The notes under the pieces were generated by a model. The model did not search any database and was not told the origin of the DNA. It was given only the letters and a program-made list of their open reading frames with translations. Shown here in pieces: positions 28,169-38,132 of a stretch of 64,000 nucleotides of DNA. The stretch's first letter is position 1, and each line of letters opens with the position of its first letter. Origin of the DNA: Oligosphaera ethanolica (GTDB taxonomy: Bacteria; Verrucomicrobiota; Lentisphaeria; Oligosphaerales; Oligosphaeraceae); the NCBI RefSeq assembly GCF_030814695.1, contig NZ_JAUSVL010000001.1:3446227-3510226 (forward strand). The letters run 5' to 3'. A program made the translations under genes and the position numbers.

Positions 28169-28262
28169 ATGACGTGGATGAAGGCGATGATAGGCGCGAT
28201 TAGGGATGCGGATCTGTTGGCACGACGGCTGCGGGTGCTGTTATGTTGTTGTATATTCCTAG
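28169..28262 (+). pseudogene. Severed 5' end (signal peptide) of the giant secreted protein gene
   Basis: ATG 28169 follows AGGGGGTG and encodes MTWMKAMIGAIRDADLLARR then LRVLLCCCIFL, a basic start plus hydrophobic core. The frame meets the inserted element at 28263. Joining base 28262 to 30425, which removes the element and one CTAG copy, gives an uninterrupted reading RVLLCCCIFLVPATVLAEA, a convincing signal peptide running into the giant gene. As it stands the frame reads about 28 codons into the element and stops. Confidence 0.85.
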
Positions 28263-30420
28263 CCCATCTTTCTCACTTTTGCCCCCTTTTTGAGGCTGGG
28301 AAGGCACAACAAAATTTTCACATCTCCCCCTTGAGTCATGAATGAACGGGGCGTTTAGGCCTCACCAGCCGGCGACGACTCCACGACCACTTTCCGTACT
28401 GGCAGCGCGCTCACGTCTATGCCGAGAGCGCTGTAGATCATTTTCTGCCTTTCGTCGGGCTTTCCTGGGCGCCGGACGTGATATTTCCTTCCATTGCGGC
28501 AAGGAAGGTTGATGGTCGTGTAGCAATGGGTCTGCAGCAGCCTGCGGACTTCCTGGTACGTGCAGTCCACGCCAGCCAGCTTCAGGGAATACTCTATCCA
28601 ACGCAATAGGTGATAGGCGAGCACGGTGATCCAGATGTGTGCATCGCACCGGTCTTCTTTCCAGTGATAAAACGGACGTAACCCCAGTTCCCCCTTGAGG
28701 AGGTGGAAGGCCGTTTCAACCCGCGTCAGCATGATGTAGATGAGCCATATTTCGTCATTTGACAGGTCTTTGCGGCTTGTCCTCAGGTGATAGCATCCAT
28801 GCAGGCTGGCGTCCTCCTGGTATTTATCCTCGTCCCTGGTCCAGGATAGAAGCTGCTGGTCCTCATTGTATCTGACGGTATAAAACTTGGAGGCCCTGGT
28901 ATATCGCGACGCTATTTTCCCAATGCACCTGTCCACGTTTGCCCGCCCTCCGCTGCTGTCCAAGTGCAGTTTCCCGTCCTTCTTCTCAATTCTTCCGGCC
29001 AGCTTTCGCAGCGCCTCAAGGTATCGTTCTTCCGTCTTGCTGACTATCGCGTCTTCTTTTGCCTTTCGGTCTTCGCTTCGGCAAAGCAGGACAACCTCCC
29101 CCTCGCCCCATATGCGCTTCACGAAGACCGGCTTTTTGTCGTCGCGCCCCTTGACGGTTTGGAAGGCCTCCCGCCGCTTGAAGTCCTCGGCAAAATTCTG
29201 GCGTGTCGTTCGTTTGCCATTCACCACATAGTCGTAGTTGTTCTCCAGCAGGGTCTTGAGGTTGGCTTGAGTGGCAATGCCGCCATCCAACACCACGGTC
29301 GGACGTCTTGTGTCACCAGTCTCCCTTTGCAGCGAAGACACGATGTCCAGAATGGTCTTGCTATCACTGGTGTTTCCGGGAAAGACCTTGTGCACGACAG
29401 GAAAACCCTCCGCGTTGAGGACAAGACCAACCGAAAGCAAGGGACAGTCCGTTCGCTTCTCCTTGCTGTTGGCACTTCGCTTGGCCTTGGGATTTTCCGT
29501 GCAGCCGCCCTCAAAATAGCTATTGGTCAGGTCATACAGAAAAATTGTGTTTCCCAAGTTGAACAGGTTTTCCTCGCGCGCCCGCAAGTGCCTGGTGAGC
29601 TCAACACTATGCTCAAGCAGATCATCGCCAGCTCTGTAGAAAATTTCCTTGCCGTAAAAGCCAAACGTGTCATTGAGAAGTTCGTCCATGGCCACGGTCT
29701 GCAGCCACGACGGAAGTTCGTGCTCGCTGCATGGCTCGACAAGGCGGTTGAAAACGCATGCCTGCGCGGCGTGTATGCGTCGGGCTGGCATGCCTCGCGA
29801 CGCAAGGAAGTCCGACAGGCCAAGGCTTTCCCACGCCCGCTTGAGCGGCAGCAGAACGCCAATCTGCCTGGTGTCCTCGTGGCTGACCTCATCAAGAAGT
29901 ACGCCGTCGGCGATGCCGCCGACCGGTACATTCCTTGTGACGCTGCTCCTGACAAGATCAAGCTTGCCTTCGGATTTCATCTTGTCAATGATCAGGTCCG
30001 ACCAGGACGCCACTTCTGGCTTCATGGGCAGAAGCGACTGCTGACCGGAAACAATGGCTTCGATGTTATGGGCGATCTCGCGACGGAACACGTCGGGTAT
30101 GACGCATCCCCCAAGAGACAAGAGAACCTGCTGGCGCACCTTGCCGTCAAGTCCGCGACTACCGCGGACCAACTGAAGAAGGAGAGTGCCGTTGGTGCTT
30201 GTCTTTTCGCGAAAATACATTTTGTGCCTTTGCAGTGAAGGTTTCTAGTATGTATTCGCAAATAGACTAGCAATAAGATTAAAAAGTTCAAGCTATAACA
30301 GCACATTGAAAAGGCACAACAAAAGCGCTTCCGCCCACCCCTACGCACAGCGTCAGCGGGCCGGGGGCCGGTCTCACGCAGGAAAACTTTTTTTGAATAA
30401 AATCAAGTGAGAAAGATGGG
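28263..30420 (-). mobile_element. IS1634-type element, possibly nested in a small non-autonomous element
   Basis: Outer ends are CCCATCTTTCTCACTT (28263-28278) and its exact inverse (30405-30420), with CTAG on both sides (28259-28262, 30421-30424). Inside, AAGGCACAACAAAA occurs in direct orientation at 28301-28314 and 30311-30324. Either this is a single 2,158-bp element, or an IS1634-like element of about 2.0 kb that made a 12-14-bp target duplication inside a 148-bp element with 16-bp inverted repeats. The second reading fits because IS1634 relatives make long duplications and CTAG fits the YTAR target of the IS5 subgroup. Confidence 0.85.
28355..30220 (-). CDS. IS1634-family transposase
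   Basis: 621 residues, typical of IS1634-family transposases. DDE-type segments are FLYDLTNSYFEG (first D), PTVVLDGGIATQANL (second D) and LTRVETAFHLLKGELGLRPF (E with downstream K). GNTSDSKT between them is also characteristic. The frame is intact. The protein starts MYFREKTSTNG at 30220 behind AAAGGC. Promoter sequence reading out of the element toward the giant gene was not identified. Confidence 0.93.
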   Translation of the reverse strand: MYFREKTSTNGTLLLQLVRGSRGLDGKVRQQVLLSLGGCVIPDVFRREIAHNIEAIVSGQQSLLPMKPEVASWSDLIIDKMKSEGKLDLVRSSVTRNVPVGGIADGVLLDEVSHEDTRQIGVLLPLKRAWESLGLSDFLASRGMPARRIHAAQACVFNRLVEPCSEHELPSWLQTVAMDELLNDTFGFYGKEIFYRAGDDLLEHSVELTRHLRAREENLFNLGNTIFLYDLTNSYFEGGCTENPKAKRSANSKEKRTDCPLLSVGLVLNAEGFPVVHKVFPGNTSDSKTILDIVSSLQRETGDTRRPTVVLDGGIATQANLKTLLENNYDYVVNGKRTTRQNFAEDFKRREAFQTVKGRDDKKPVFVKRIWGEGEVVLLCRSEDRKAKEDAIVSKTEERYLEALRKLAGRIEKKDGKLHLDSSGGRANVDRCIGKIASRYTRASKFYTVRYNEDQQLLSWTRDEDKYQEDASLHGCYHLRTSRKDLSNDEIWLIYIMLTRVETAFHLLKGELGLRPFYHWKEDRCDAHIWITVLAYHLLRWIEYSLKLAGVDCTYQEVRRLLQTHCYTTINLPCRNGRKYHVRRPGKPDERQKMIYSALGIDVSALPVRKVVVESSPAGEA

Positions 30421-30423
30421 CTA

Positions 30424-33400
30424 GTGCCGGCGACGGTGCTTGCCGAAGCGCCGGTGTGGCTTGACGCGGACGCCGTCGAAGTTACGAGCGCGCCGACCCG
30501 GGTGGAGATGCGGGAACTCTTTTCGGCGCGGGTCGCTGCGCTGCACGAGCCGCTGAGCTATTCGTGTGCGTGGTCCGATCCGCCGGCGGCGCAGGTGCGC
30601 TTACAGATGAAGGCTCCCGGGATGACGGCAGAGTGGAGCAGCGGCGAGCAGAGTCCCGAAGGCATTTACCTCTGGGACACGAGCGAGTTGGCCGACGGCC
30701 CATATAACTTGACCTTACAGTATTTGGATGCCGCGGGTGAACCGTTGGGTGAATTGAACAGCAGTCTTCACGTTGCGGCGACGATTGCAGTTCATGGTGG
30801 CGTTCTTGCCGCCAGCGAGCAATGGGCTGCGGATAGGTTGCACGTCGTTAGCGAGCTGGTTGTGGTGTCGGCCGGGATGACCTTGCGGATTGAGCCGGGT
30901 GCCGTGGTGAAATTTGAGAGTGGCGCGGGTATCGACGTCCTTGCCGGAGGCGAGTTGATCGCACTCGGGGTGACTTTTACTCACATCGCCGATGACTTGG
31001 TTGGTGGTGACACGAATCAGGATGGCAGCGCGAGCCTGCCCGCGCTCGATGCCTATCAGTTTAGCGGTACGGGGGTCTTGACTATGGACGCCACGACGGC
31101 GATGCACTACTGGACGGAACGCGTGTCGGGAATGATTAATGGTGATGTCACCTGGCTGCCGGGACGACTCTATTGTGTTGAAAATGACCTCACGCTAAGC
31201 ACCGGCAGTACCTTGACCATACCAGCCGGAACGATCGTCCGGATTTGCTCGGGCTGTTCTCTGACCGTGCTGGAAGGGGCAGAACTGCGCGCCGTGGGCA
31301 GCCGTGCCCAGCCCATTGTGTTTACATCGTGGTATGACGATAGTCATGGCGGCGATATTGACGGTCATGACTGGGCACCGCAACCTGGCGATTGGGATTA
31401 TATCAAGGTGCTTGGCACGGCGACCTTCCATCATGCGCAGCTACTGTATGCGGCTCCCCGCAATGAACAGGGCATTGTGCAAGCCATGATCGGTGGCGTC
31501 GTCAATCTGGAATCCTGTCTGATCGCCCATGCGAGGGTTGATGGGTTGTGGACCTGGGGCGGGTCCATCAACGTGAGCAACAGCGTGATCAGCGATGTCG
31601 GTAACGCCTGTGCGTCCTACGCTGGCCAGCTGCAGGTCACCAATTGCGTGTTTTACGATGTGTCCCGCCTTGCCATGTATTGGGGTGGTTGGGAGGGCAC
31701 GATCAGTTTTAGCAATTGCATCTTCAACAGCCCGCAGGGCGAGTGGCTTAACACTGGTGGGTACGATGGCTACATGTCAGCGTTGTCTTTTTCCCATTGT
31801 CTCTTTTGGATGGACGGGGCGTCGGTCGCCCAACCATGGATGACGGTCGGTGAGAACGGCAATATCTGGGCCGATCCGCTGTTTACGGACGCTGTTGCGG
31901 GTGATTTCAGCCTGCAGGGAGGCTCGCCGTGCATTGACGCTGGCGACGGCAACGTCGCACCCGAGAAGGACGCCTTTGATAAGCCGCGGATGGATGTGCG
32001 TAAGGTCGTTGATACGGGCGTAGCGATGGCTGACGGGGGCTGTCCGGATATCGGCATCTACGAGTTTCCTGGCATATCCAGCGGTCCGGTGGCTGATTTG
32101 CGCGTGGAGGCGATCAGTGCGGCGGAGTCGGCGATGGTGGGGGACACCTTGACAGTGAGTTACACCGTCACCAATGTCGGCAAGGTGGCGGCAGGCGGCT
32201 TGATGCGCGACTCGCTAGCGTTGGTGGGGGATGTTCAACAGGGCGGCGAAGTTGTGCTAGTTGGAGACTGCCTGCAGAATCTGAACTTGCAGCCCGGGGA
32301 GAGTTGCGTGCTGACAGCGACCATGAACGTGCCGCCGCTGCGCAGTGGGTTGTGGTATGCTGAGGTTACCGTGAACAGCCAGACGCTGATCTACGAGCGC
32401 AATATGGTCAACAACCGTGCGCAGGCGGGGGGGACAACACATGTCTTTCTGCCGGAGCTGGGTATTGATGGAGAGACCTTGGTGCTGCCGTCGCGCGGGA
32501 CGCTAGCTTACTCGCTGCCGTTGGCGACTGGAACTCCCGTTGCATTGTTGGTCAGCGCACCGGCGGATGCGTCCTTGCGGCTGTATGGGGCTCTGGGGCG
32601 GATTCCGTCTGCTGATCGCCACGACGCCCAAGGGATGACCCTAGCGGATGGGCGTATACTGCTGTCCCTGCCGCCGGCAGCGATGGCCTCCAAGCAATAC
32701 GTCAGTTTTGAGAACGTCGGCGCGGCGCCGGTATTGGCGCAGGTGGAAGTGCTAGCGGATCAGCTGGCCGTCTTTGAGCAGAGCACATCGCGTTTACTGA
32801 ACAAGGGCGTGGCTACCGTGGTGCTAACCGCGGTGGGACCGATTACGGGCGTGTTCCTGCAAAAGGACGGGGTGTCCAGACCAGCTGATCTGAGCACGGT
32901 CAATTCGGCGCAGCTGGCCTGCGCGTTTGTGGTCGAAGGGTTGCCTGCCGGACATTACGACCTGGACGTGCGGACAGCGACGGCGAGCGTCACTTTGCCG
33001 TCGGCGATTGAGCTGTTCAGTGACGGCACCGGGCCCATTCTGCGCGCGTGGTTGGAGATGCCGAGTGCGGTCCGCGACGGCCGCCTGAGCACCGCCTATG
33101 TCTGTTATCGGAATGAAGGCGATGCGGACCTGATGATGCCGGTATTCGAAGTTATCTGCCCTCCTGATGATATAACGTTACATGTGACTTTTTATGCCGA
33201 TGCTGCTGGGATGCAGCGACGTGAGTCGCTGCGCGTGGCCGGCATCAGCAATGAAGGCCTTGCCGGTGTGTTGCCACCTGGTTGCGAGGGCCGCGTGCCG
33301 ATATTTTTCCGCGCCTGGGGGCACTACCGGATTGTGCTGAACGAGATACTAGCGGGCGAAGAGGCGCCGCCTAGTGGCCTGTTTAGCAGTTGGGACGACT

Positions 33401-36400
33401 ATTTCAATGCCATGGCCACTGCGGCGACCCGCCTGAATCGCCGCGGGCGCCCTGTGTGGCAACTCGATGATATTGAGCGTTTTGAACATTGGCGTCGTCG
33501 CGGGCAGCCCGTCTCGGCTATTTCTGGACATCTGTTCCATGCCGTGAGCAAAGAGGCTCTGGCTGGTTACGTGATACGCTTTCGGGACGAAAATGGTGTT
33601 GTCGTGGCGGAGACCACCACGGCCGCCGATGGCTATTTCCAGGTGGCGGAACTCGCAGCCGATGTTGAATATACATGGTCGGCGCTGCATGCTATCCCGA
33701 AGGACGGGGTATCGCTGTTATGTCTTCCGCACGATACGAATGACGTCGTCTTGCTGGCGACACCTCTTGGGGCGGTTCGCGGCGTGGTTGCTGCCACGGG
33801 GACGGACGAGCAGTTGGAGGGCATGACCGTGCTGGCCAGTGGCGAGGGCCTACCGCAGTACCAGGCTCAGACCGACGCGTTGGGGCGCTATATCATCCCG
33901 GGTATGATCGATGGTCTTTATGACGTATCTGTGCTCTCCGCCAATACTTACGTTGGGGCATTTCGGGCGGGCGTGGCCGTGTCCAGCGAGAAGCGCTGGG
34001 TGGAGGCGTCCTTCTCCTTGAGTCAAGGCGGTCGGTTGAGCGGGCAATTGCTGGGAGCGGGCGAGCCGCTGTCCCACGCGGTGTTGCGGGCAACCAGGTT
34101 GCTTGACGCCGCCGAATTCATTGCTGCCACGGATGCCGCTGGCGAATTCTGCTTTGACGGACTGGCGGCGGGGACCTACGCCTTTGCGGTTCGCGGTGGT
34201 GTCTGGCAGTTGCCGGCGGCGGAGACCGTGACCATAGCCGTTGGTGACGACCTCCGCCACGACCTGGCGGCCTTCAAGGCGCCGATCTTTTACGCTTTGC
34301 CGGCGGGTGGTGTTGCGCCACTGACCACGAGCTTCTGCGTGAACGATCTCGATCTGTTGGAAACGGCGCAGCGTTGGTCGTGGGATTTCAACGGCGATGG
34401 CGTCGAGGACAGTACGGAGGCCACGCCGTCATACACCTACAATGACGTCGGGACCTACGATGTGAGCCTGACCGTCATCACGGCGGCTGGCGAGGAATTG
34501 CACAGCGTCGGGGTGGACATGATTATGGTGGATGAGCCCATTCCGAATGTGATCAAGGACAATGTGGTGGTGGTTGATGAGGCGTCGGAGTACGCCTATG
34601 TCGCCCATGACGCAGAGACGCTGAGCCTGCGTCCACGGGTGGACCAGCCGACGGCGGTTCTGGCGGTCGGGACGGTCGTCACCGGGGTGACGACGGATCA
34701 GACGGCGGGCTTTGTTCGCCGTGTCATTGCCGTTGACGAGATGGACGGGTTTTACGTGTTGACGACGGTCGAAGCCGGTCTTGACGAGGTATTTGAGAGC
34801 ATGCGCTTGTCTATGGTACTGCGATTGACGGAGGAAGACCTGCTGGCGGCTGGTGCGACGCGTGGGGCAGGTATCAGCACAAAAGTCACCAAGGGGGTCT
34901 CGTTTGCCTTGTCGGCCGAAGTGAGCATGGACATGAGTACGGACTTTCTCCCGAACTTCGATTTTGATATGCGCAAGCGGCCGGATGGCAGTTTTTACAT
35001 GCGTTGTCTCGCCGTGAGCACCTTTAAGTTGCGGGAAAATGCGTCCTGTGAGGTATCGGGTGGCATTGCGAAGGAGATATCGGAGGACGTATGGACGTGG
35101 CGCAAGAGTCGGTTAGTGGTGGTCGGTGGGGTGCCCATCTTGGTTACTCCGGAGATAGTGCTGACCTTGGGGGGCAGTGCCGGCATTGATGGCAAAATCA
35201 AGGTTGGCACGCAGCAATTTTCGGCGACGCGGACAAATCGGGCGGGCTTGCTTTACGACCACGGTTTTCAGCCGGTGCTGGAATCAAGCACGACCACGGA
35301 GAGTGATATTGGCGACATCGAGTTCGACTTGTCCGGTGAGCTGCGAGCCTTTATCCGTATCACCGCGAGTGTGTGGCTCGACGGTTTTGCCAGAATTACC
35401 GCCAATGGTGAGCCTTACGTGGCCTTGCAGTTTGATTCCGACAAATACGAAGTGCGGGCGGTCGCCGGCATTAAGGTCGGCACCGCCGCCAATCTTATCG
35501 ATCTTGATCTCTTCAAAGGGGTCCTGAATTTGGACGACATCCCGGATTTTGAGCTTGGCGTGAGCAAAAAGGACGATTTTAATACAACGGTACACACGTG
35601 GAAAGGGCCTCGGCCAGACTTCGAGGTCATTGGCGCCGGCCCGCAAGTCGAGCCCATGACACCCATTTTTTTTATTAACACGTCAACCGCGGGGGACTTC
35701 GGCAGCATTGAACGCTACCACTGGGACTTTGGCGACGGCACGACCTCCAACGAAGCGAATCCGCAGCATATCTATATCATGGATGGCACTTACCGGGTGA
35801 GTCTCACCGTCTACGGCACGATGGTGAGTGTGACCAAGCCCTGCAGTAAGCTTGTGGCGGTGGGCTACAAGCCGCCCGAGGATGAGGACGAGTATAATGA
35901 GTCGGAGTGGGAAGACGAGCTAGATCATGACGATGGCGGTGGTGGTGGTGGTGGTGGTGGTGGTGGTGGTGGTGAGTATAAACAGGAGAAAAACAAGCCC
36001 CATAGAAATAAAAAGGATGATCGCCGTAGCAAGACTGTCATATCCTTTGATCCCAACGAGATGGCCGGGCCGCTTGGCTTGGGCGATCCGAACACCCAGC
36101 GGCTGGTGACGCCGGGGCAGTGGCTGGATTACATCGTCTATTTCGAGAATCTGTCGACGGCGACGGCGGCGGCTCAGGAAGTCTATGTCGCTGCGGCGCT
36201 GTCGGAATACCTTGATTGGTCCACGCTGGAACTCGGCGAAGTCTCGTTCAATCAACAGACGGAAACGGGCCTGCTGGGGCGACAAGGCGGTGCACTGACG
36301 GTGGCGCAACGCGCATCGCCGTACCAGGTGAAGATCACTTTCGCGTTGGATGCCGGCACGGGCGTCGCCCGCTGGTATCTGCGTTCATTTGATTCGTCCA

Positions 36401-37905
36401 CGGCCGATGGCTGGCCGGCCGAGCCAACGGCGGGTTTCCTGCCTCCCAATGACGACAGCCATCGCGGTGAGGGCCATGTGTCCTACCGGGTTAAAGTGCG
36501 GGATGATGCTCCCGCCGGAGTCAGAATCACCGCTGCTGCGGAAATTATTTTTGACCAGAACCCCATGATTCCGACCGATCCGTCCTGGTGGAATACCATC
36601 GCGGTGCCCTGTCGCGTGGCACTGAGCGGTGTCGCTGGCATGGATGATCTTATGCTCGTGCCTGGAGCAGCCTACGGCCCTTTGCCGGAGCCGGCGCCAC
36701 GCGATAACGAGGTCTTTGCGGGCTGGTGGACCGAGCCTGATGGCGCTGGCATCCGTATTGCGCCAGAAAGCAATGTTCCCGAGGGCGGCGCGACCTTGTA
36801 TCCTCATTGGCAGCCGTGCGCTCTCGGGGTGGTTAACCGGATGTTGGCGGGAAATGCCGTGGCGTTGAGTATTAGCCCGGCGCCTCGCGTCGACCAGTGG
36901 ACCTACGCGGAGCACATACCCTTGGGGATGACGCCGGCAGGGCTGACCGGGCCCAACGCGGTCTGGGAGCCATCCACGAGTACAATCAGCTGGCAGGGTA
37001 CGGGTCTGGCGACGCTGAGCTACGACGTGCCCTGGGCGGACGGGGCCTACCTGTTGTCAGGCCGCGCTATATTCAATGGCGAACTCGTGGCCGTGAATGG
37101 CCCGACCGTGCTCTTGCTTGGCCAGGTCAGCGACAGCGCCGCACAGCATACCTCAGCGGGATATTTCGCCGGCGGGCACTGCGTGGTGCAGTGCCGCCTT
37201 GCCGCGCCGTCGGTGCCGTCTGCATTGCGCCTAGACGTCACCGTGCCGGACGGCTGGCGTTTTGTCCACGCCGACGGTGCAACAGCGATGGCGACAGTGG
37301 CGCCTGCGCCGGGCGATCAGGGCACTTTGAGCTGGCAGTGGCCGGAAGGAGTTGGCGACTCGTTGCTTTTCAACTACGTGTTGGCCGTGCCCTACTGGAA
37401 TAAAACCGCGCAAACAATCTCGGCTACCGTGACTGCGGGCGAGAGCGGTAGCGGCGTCGCTTTGCCGGCGCTGCAACTGCAGGGACTGCATGACGTGGCG
37501 CTGGCGCAGGGATGGTCCTTGTTGTCGTTGCCCTACGTTGCCGATGCGGAGACCTTTGCCGGCTTAATTGGCAACTACGGGCTTAAGCCCTGGGCATGGA
37601 ATGGCACCAGGCGTTGTTATATGCATGTGCTGGCCGCACCGGCAGCGGGACAGGGCTTCTGGATGCATAGTGATAAGGCGCTGCACCTGCTGATACCAGG
37701 AATTCAGCCCGCCGCTGCGGATGATACACCGCTCGCGCCGGGATGGCATCTTGTCGGGCCAGCCGACGAGTGGGGAGAGCCCGCACTGCCTACTTTTTAC
37801 CGGAACGAGGGGATATTTGCCTTGGACAGCACGAGGGGGCTCTATCGGCGCCTCTACGGGCCGCCATTTTACTTTGGTGGCGCCTACTGGTTGTTTCTAC
37901 AGTGA
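30424..37905 (+). CDS. Giant multidomain surface/secreted protein, signal peptide separated by an insertion element
   Basis: About 2,493 residues from the element junction; the original start is at 28169. Domains in order (approximate residues): parallel beta-helix (250-540), CARDB-like (550-670), pre-peptidase-like beta domain (690-780), three carboxypeptidase-regulatory-like modules (1030-1260), PKD domain (1285-1370, SWDFNGDGVEDS), a beta-rich region (1380-1730), second PKD (1735-1815, HWDFGDGT), an acidic linker with 13 glycines, a DUF7619-like domain (FDPNEMAGPLG, 1870-2055), an InlB-repeat-like module (2060-2130), and a PVC-type C-terminal segment (from about 2355). It was probably exported as an adhesin or matrix protein. 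Without its start and signal peptide it is likely silent or mislocalised. Confidence 0.85.
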   Translation: MPATVLAEAPVWLDADAVEVTSAPTRVEMRELFSARVAALHEPLSYSCAWSDPPAAQVRLQMKAPGMTAEWSSGEQSPEGIYLWDTSELADGPYNLTLQYLDAAGEPLGELNSSLHVAATIAVHGGVLAASEQWAADRLHVVSELVVVSAGMTLRIEPGAVVKFESGAGIDVLAGGELIALGVTFTHIADDLVGGDTNQDGSASLPALDAYQFSGTGVLTMDATTAMHYWTERVSGMINGDVTWLPGRLYCVENDLTLSTGSTLTIPAGTIVRICSGCSLTVLEGAELRAVGSRAQPIVFTSWYDDSHGGDIDGHDWAPQPGDWDYIKVLGTATFHHAQLLYAAPRNEQGIVQAMIGGVVNLESCLIAHARVDGLWTWGGSINVSNSVISDVGNACASYAGQLQVTNCVFYDVSRLAMYWGGWEGTISFSNCIFNSPQGEWLNTGGYDGYMSALSFSHCLFWMDGASVAQPWMTVGENGNIWADPLFTDAVAGDFSLQGGSPCIDAGDGNVAPEKDAFDKPRMDVRKVVDTGVAMADGGCPDIGIYEFPGISSGPVADLRVEAISAAESAMVGDTLTVSYTVTNVGKVAAGGLMRDSLALVGDVQQGGEVVLVGDCLQNLNLQPGESCVLTATMNVPPLRSGLWYAEVTVNSQTLIYERNMVNNRAQAGGTTHVFLPELGIDGETLVLPSRGTLAYSLPLATGTPVALLVSAPADASLRLYGALGRIPSADRHDAQGMTLADGRILLSLPPAAMASKQYVSFENVGAAPVLAQVEVLADQLAVFEQSTSRLLNKGVATVVLTAVGPITGVFLQKDGVSRPADLSTVNSAQLACAFVVEGLPAGHYDLDVRTATASVTLPSAIELFSDGTGPILRAWLEMPSAVRDGRLSTAYVCYRNEGDADLMMPVFEVICPPDDITLHVTFYADAAGMQRRESLRVAGISNEGLAGVLPPGCEGRVPIFFRAWGHYRIVLNEILAGEEAPPSGLFSSWDDYFNAMATAATRLNRRGRPVWQLDDIERFEHWRRRGQPVSAISGHLFHAVSKEALAGYVIRFRDENGVVVAETTTAADGYFQVAELAADVEYTWSALHAIPKDGVSLLCLPHDTNDVVLLATPLGAVRGVVAATGTDEQLEGMTVLASGEGLPQYQAQTDALGRYIIPGMIDGLYDVSVLSANTYVGAFRAGVAVSSEKRWVEASFSLSQGGRLSGQLLGAGEPLSHAVLRATRLLDAAEFIAATDAAGEFCFDGLAAGTYAFAVRGGVWQLPAAETVTIAVGDDLRHDLAAFKAPIFYALPAGGVAPLTTSFCVNDLDLLETAQRWSWDFNGDGVEDSTEATPSYTYNDVGTYDVSLTVITAAGEELHSVGVDMIMVDEPIPNVIKDNVVVVDEASEYAYVAHDAETLSLRPRVDQPTAVLAVGTVVTGVTTDQTAGFVRRVIAVDEMDGFYVLTTVEAGLDEVFESMRLSMVLRLTEEDLLAAGATRGAGISTKVTKGVSFALSAEVSMDMSTDFLPNFDFDMRKRPDGSFYMRCLAVSTFKLRENASCEVSGGIAKEISEDVWTWRKSRLVVVGGVPILVTPEIVLTLGGSAGIDGKIKVGTQQFSATRTNRAGLLYDHGFQPVLESSTTTESDIGDIEFDLSGELRAFIRITASVWLDGFARITANGEPYVALQFDSDKYEVRAVAGIKVGTAANLIDLDLFKGVLNLDDIPDFELGVSKKDDFNTTVHTWKGPRPDFEVIGAGPQVEPMTPIFFINTSTAGDFGSIERYHWDFGDGTTSNEANPQHIYIMDGTYRVSLTVYGTMVSVTKPCSKLVAVGYKPPEDEDEYNESEWEDELDHDDGGGGGGGGGGGGGEYKQEKNKPHRNKKDDRRSKTVISFDPNEMAGPLGLGDPNTQRLVTPGQWLDYIVYFENLSTATAAAQEVYVAAALSEYLDWSTLELGEVSFNQQTETGLLGRQGGALTVAQRASPYQVKITFALDAGTGVARWYLRSFDSSTADGWPAEPTAGFLPPNDDSHRGEGHVSYRVKVRDDAPAGVRITAAAEIIFDQNPMIPTDPSWWNTIAVPCRVALSGVAGMDDLMLVPGAAYGPLPEPAPRDNEVFAGWWTEPDGAGIRIAPESNVPEGGATLYPHWQPCALGVVNRMLAGNAVALSISPAPRVDQWTYAEHIPLGMTPAGLTGPNAVWEPSTSTISWQGTGLATLSYDVPWADGAYLLSGRAIFNGELVAVNGPTVLLLGQVSDSAAQHTSAGYFAGGHCVVQCRLAAPSVPSALRLDVTVPDGWRFVHADGATAMATVAPAPGDQGTLSWQWPEGVGDSLLFNYVLAVPYWNKTAQTISATVTAGESGSGVALPALQLQGLHDVALAQGWSLLSLPYVADAETFAGLIGNYGLKPWAWNGTRRCYMHVLAAPAAGQGFWMHSDKALHLLIPGIQPAAADDTPLAPGWHLVGPADEWGEPALPTFYRNEGIFALDSTRGLYRRLYGPPFYFGGAYWLFLQ
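35938..35973 (+). repeat. (GGT)12 microsatellite in the giant gene
   Basis: Twelve exact GGT triplets after one GGC encode 13 consecutive glycines between an acidic stretch (EDEDEYNESEWEDELDHDD) and a basic one (KQEKNKPHRNKKDDRRSK). Length changes would keep the frame but alter the linker. Confidence 0.95.
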
Positions 37906-38096
37906 GAGCGTGGCGGCTTTCTGTCCGCAGACTCGTTCTCTTGATCTGTTGACTACGCAGAATCACACCTAATGCCTATGTTGGCGGGGCCCCGGCCAAC
38001 GACAGCAAATGACAGGGGCAGACCGGTTGCAGGTCCTTATGTCCTTTTTGCGTTGTCTTTTGTCATTATTCTTTAATACTTTTTTTCTCCAAGCTA

Positions 38097-38125
38097 TTGT
38101 TTTGACTGTGCGGACAGCGTATATT
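38097..38125 (+). promoter_or_regulatory. Sigma-70-type promoter candidate for the GlpA/B-like operon
   Basis: TTGTTT (38097-38102) and TATATT (38120-38125) are separated by 17 bp, predicting a transcript start near 38132. This puts the hairpins at 38133-38259 in the 5' leader of the operon. An AT-rich tract precedes the -35 box. The preceding part of the spacer (37906-38096) shows no gene. Confidence 0.55.
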
Positions 38126-38132
38126 TGTTAGC

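Noticed and set aside
28964..30238. Open frame of 424 codons antisense to the IS1634-type transposase
   Set aside because: The transposase has full DDE motifs; the opposite frame has none.
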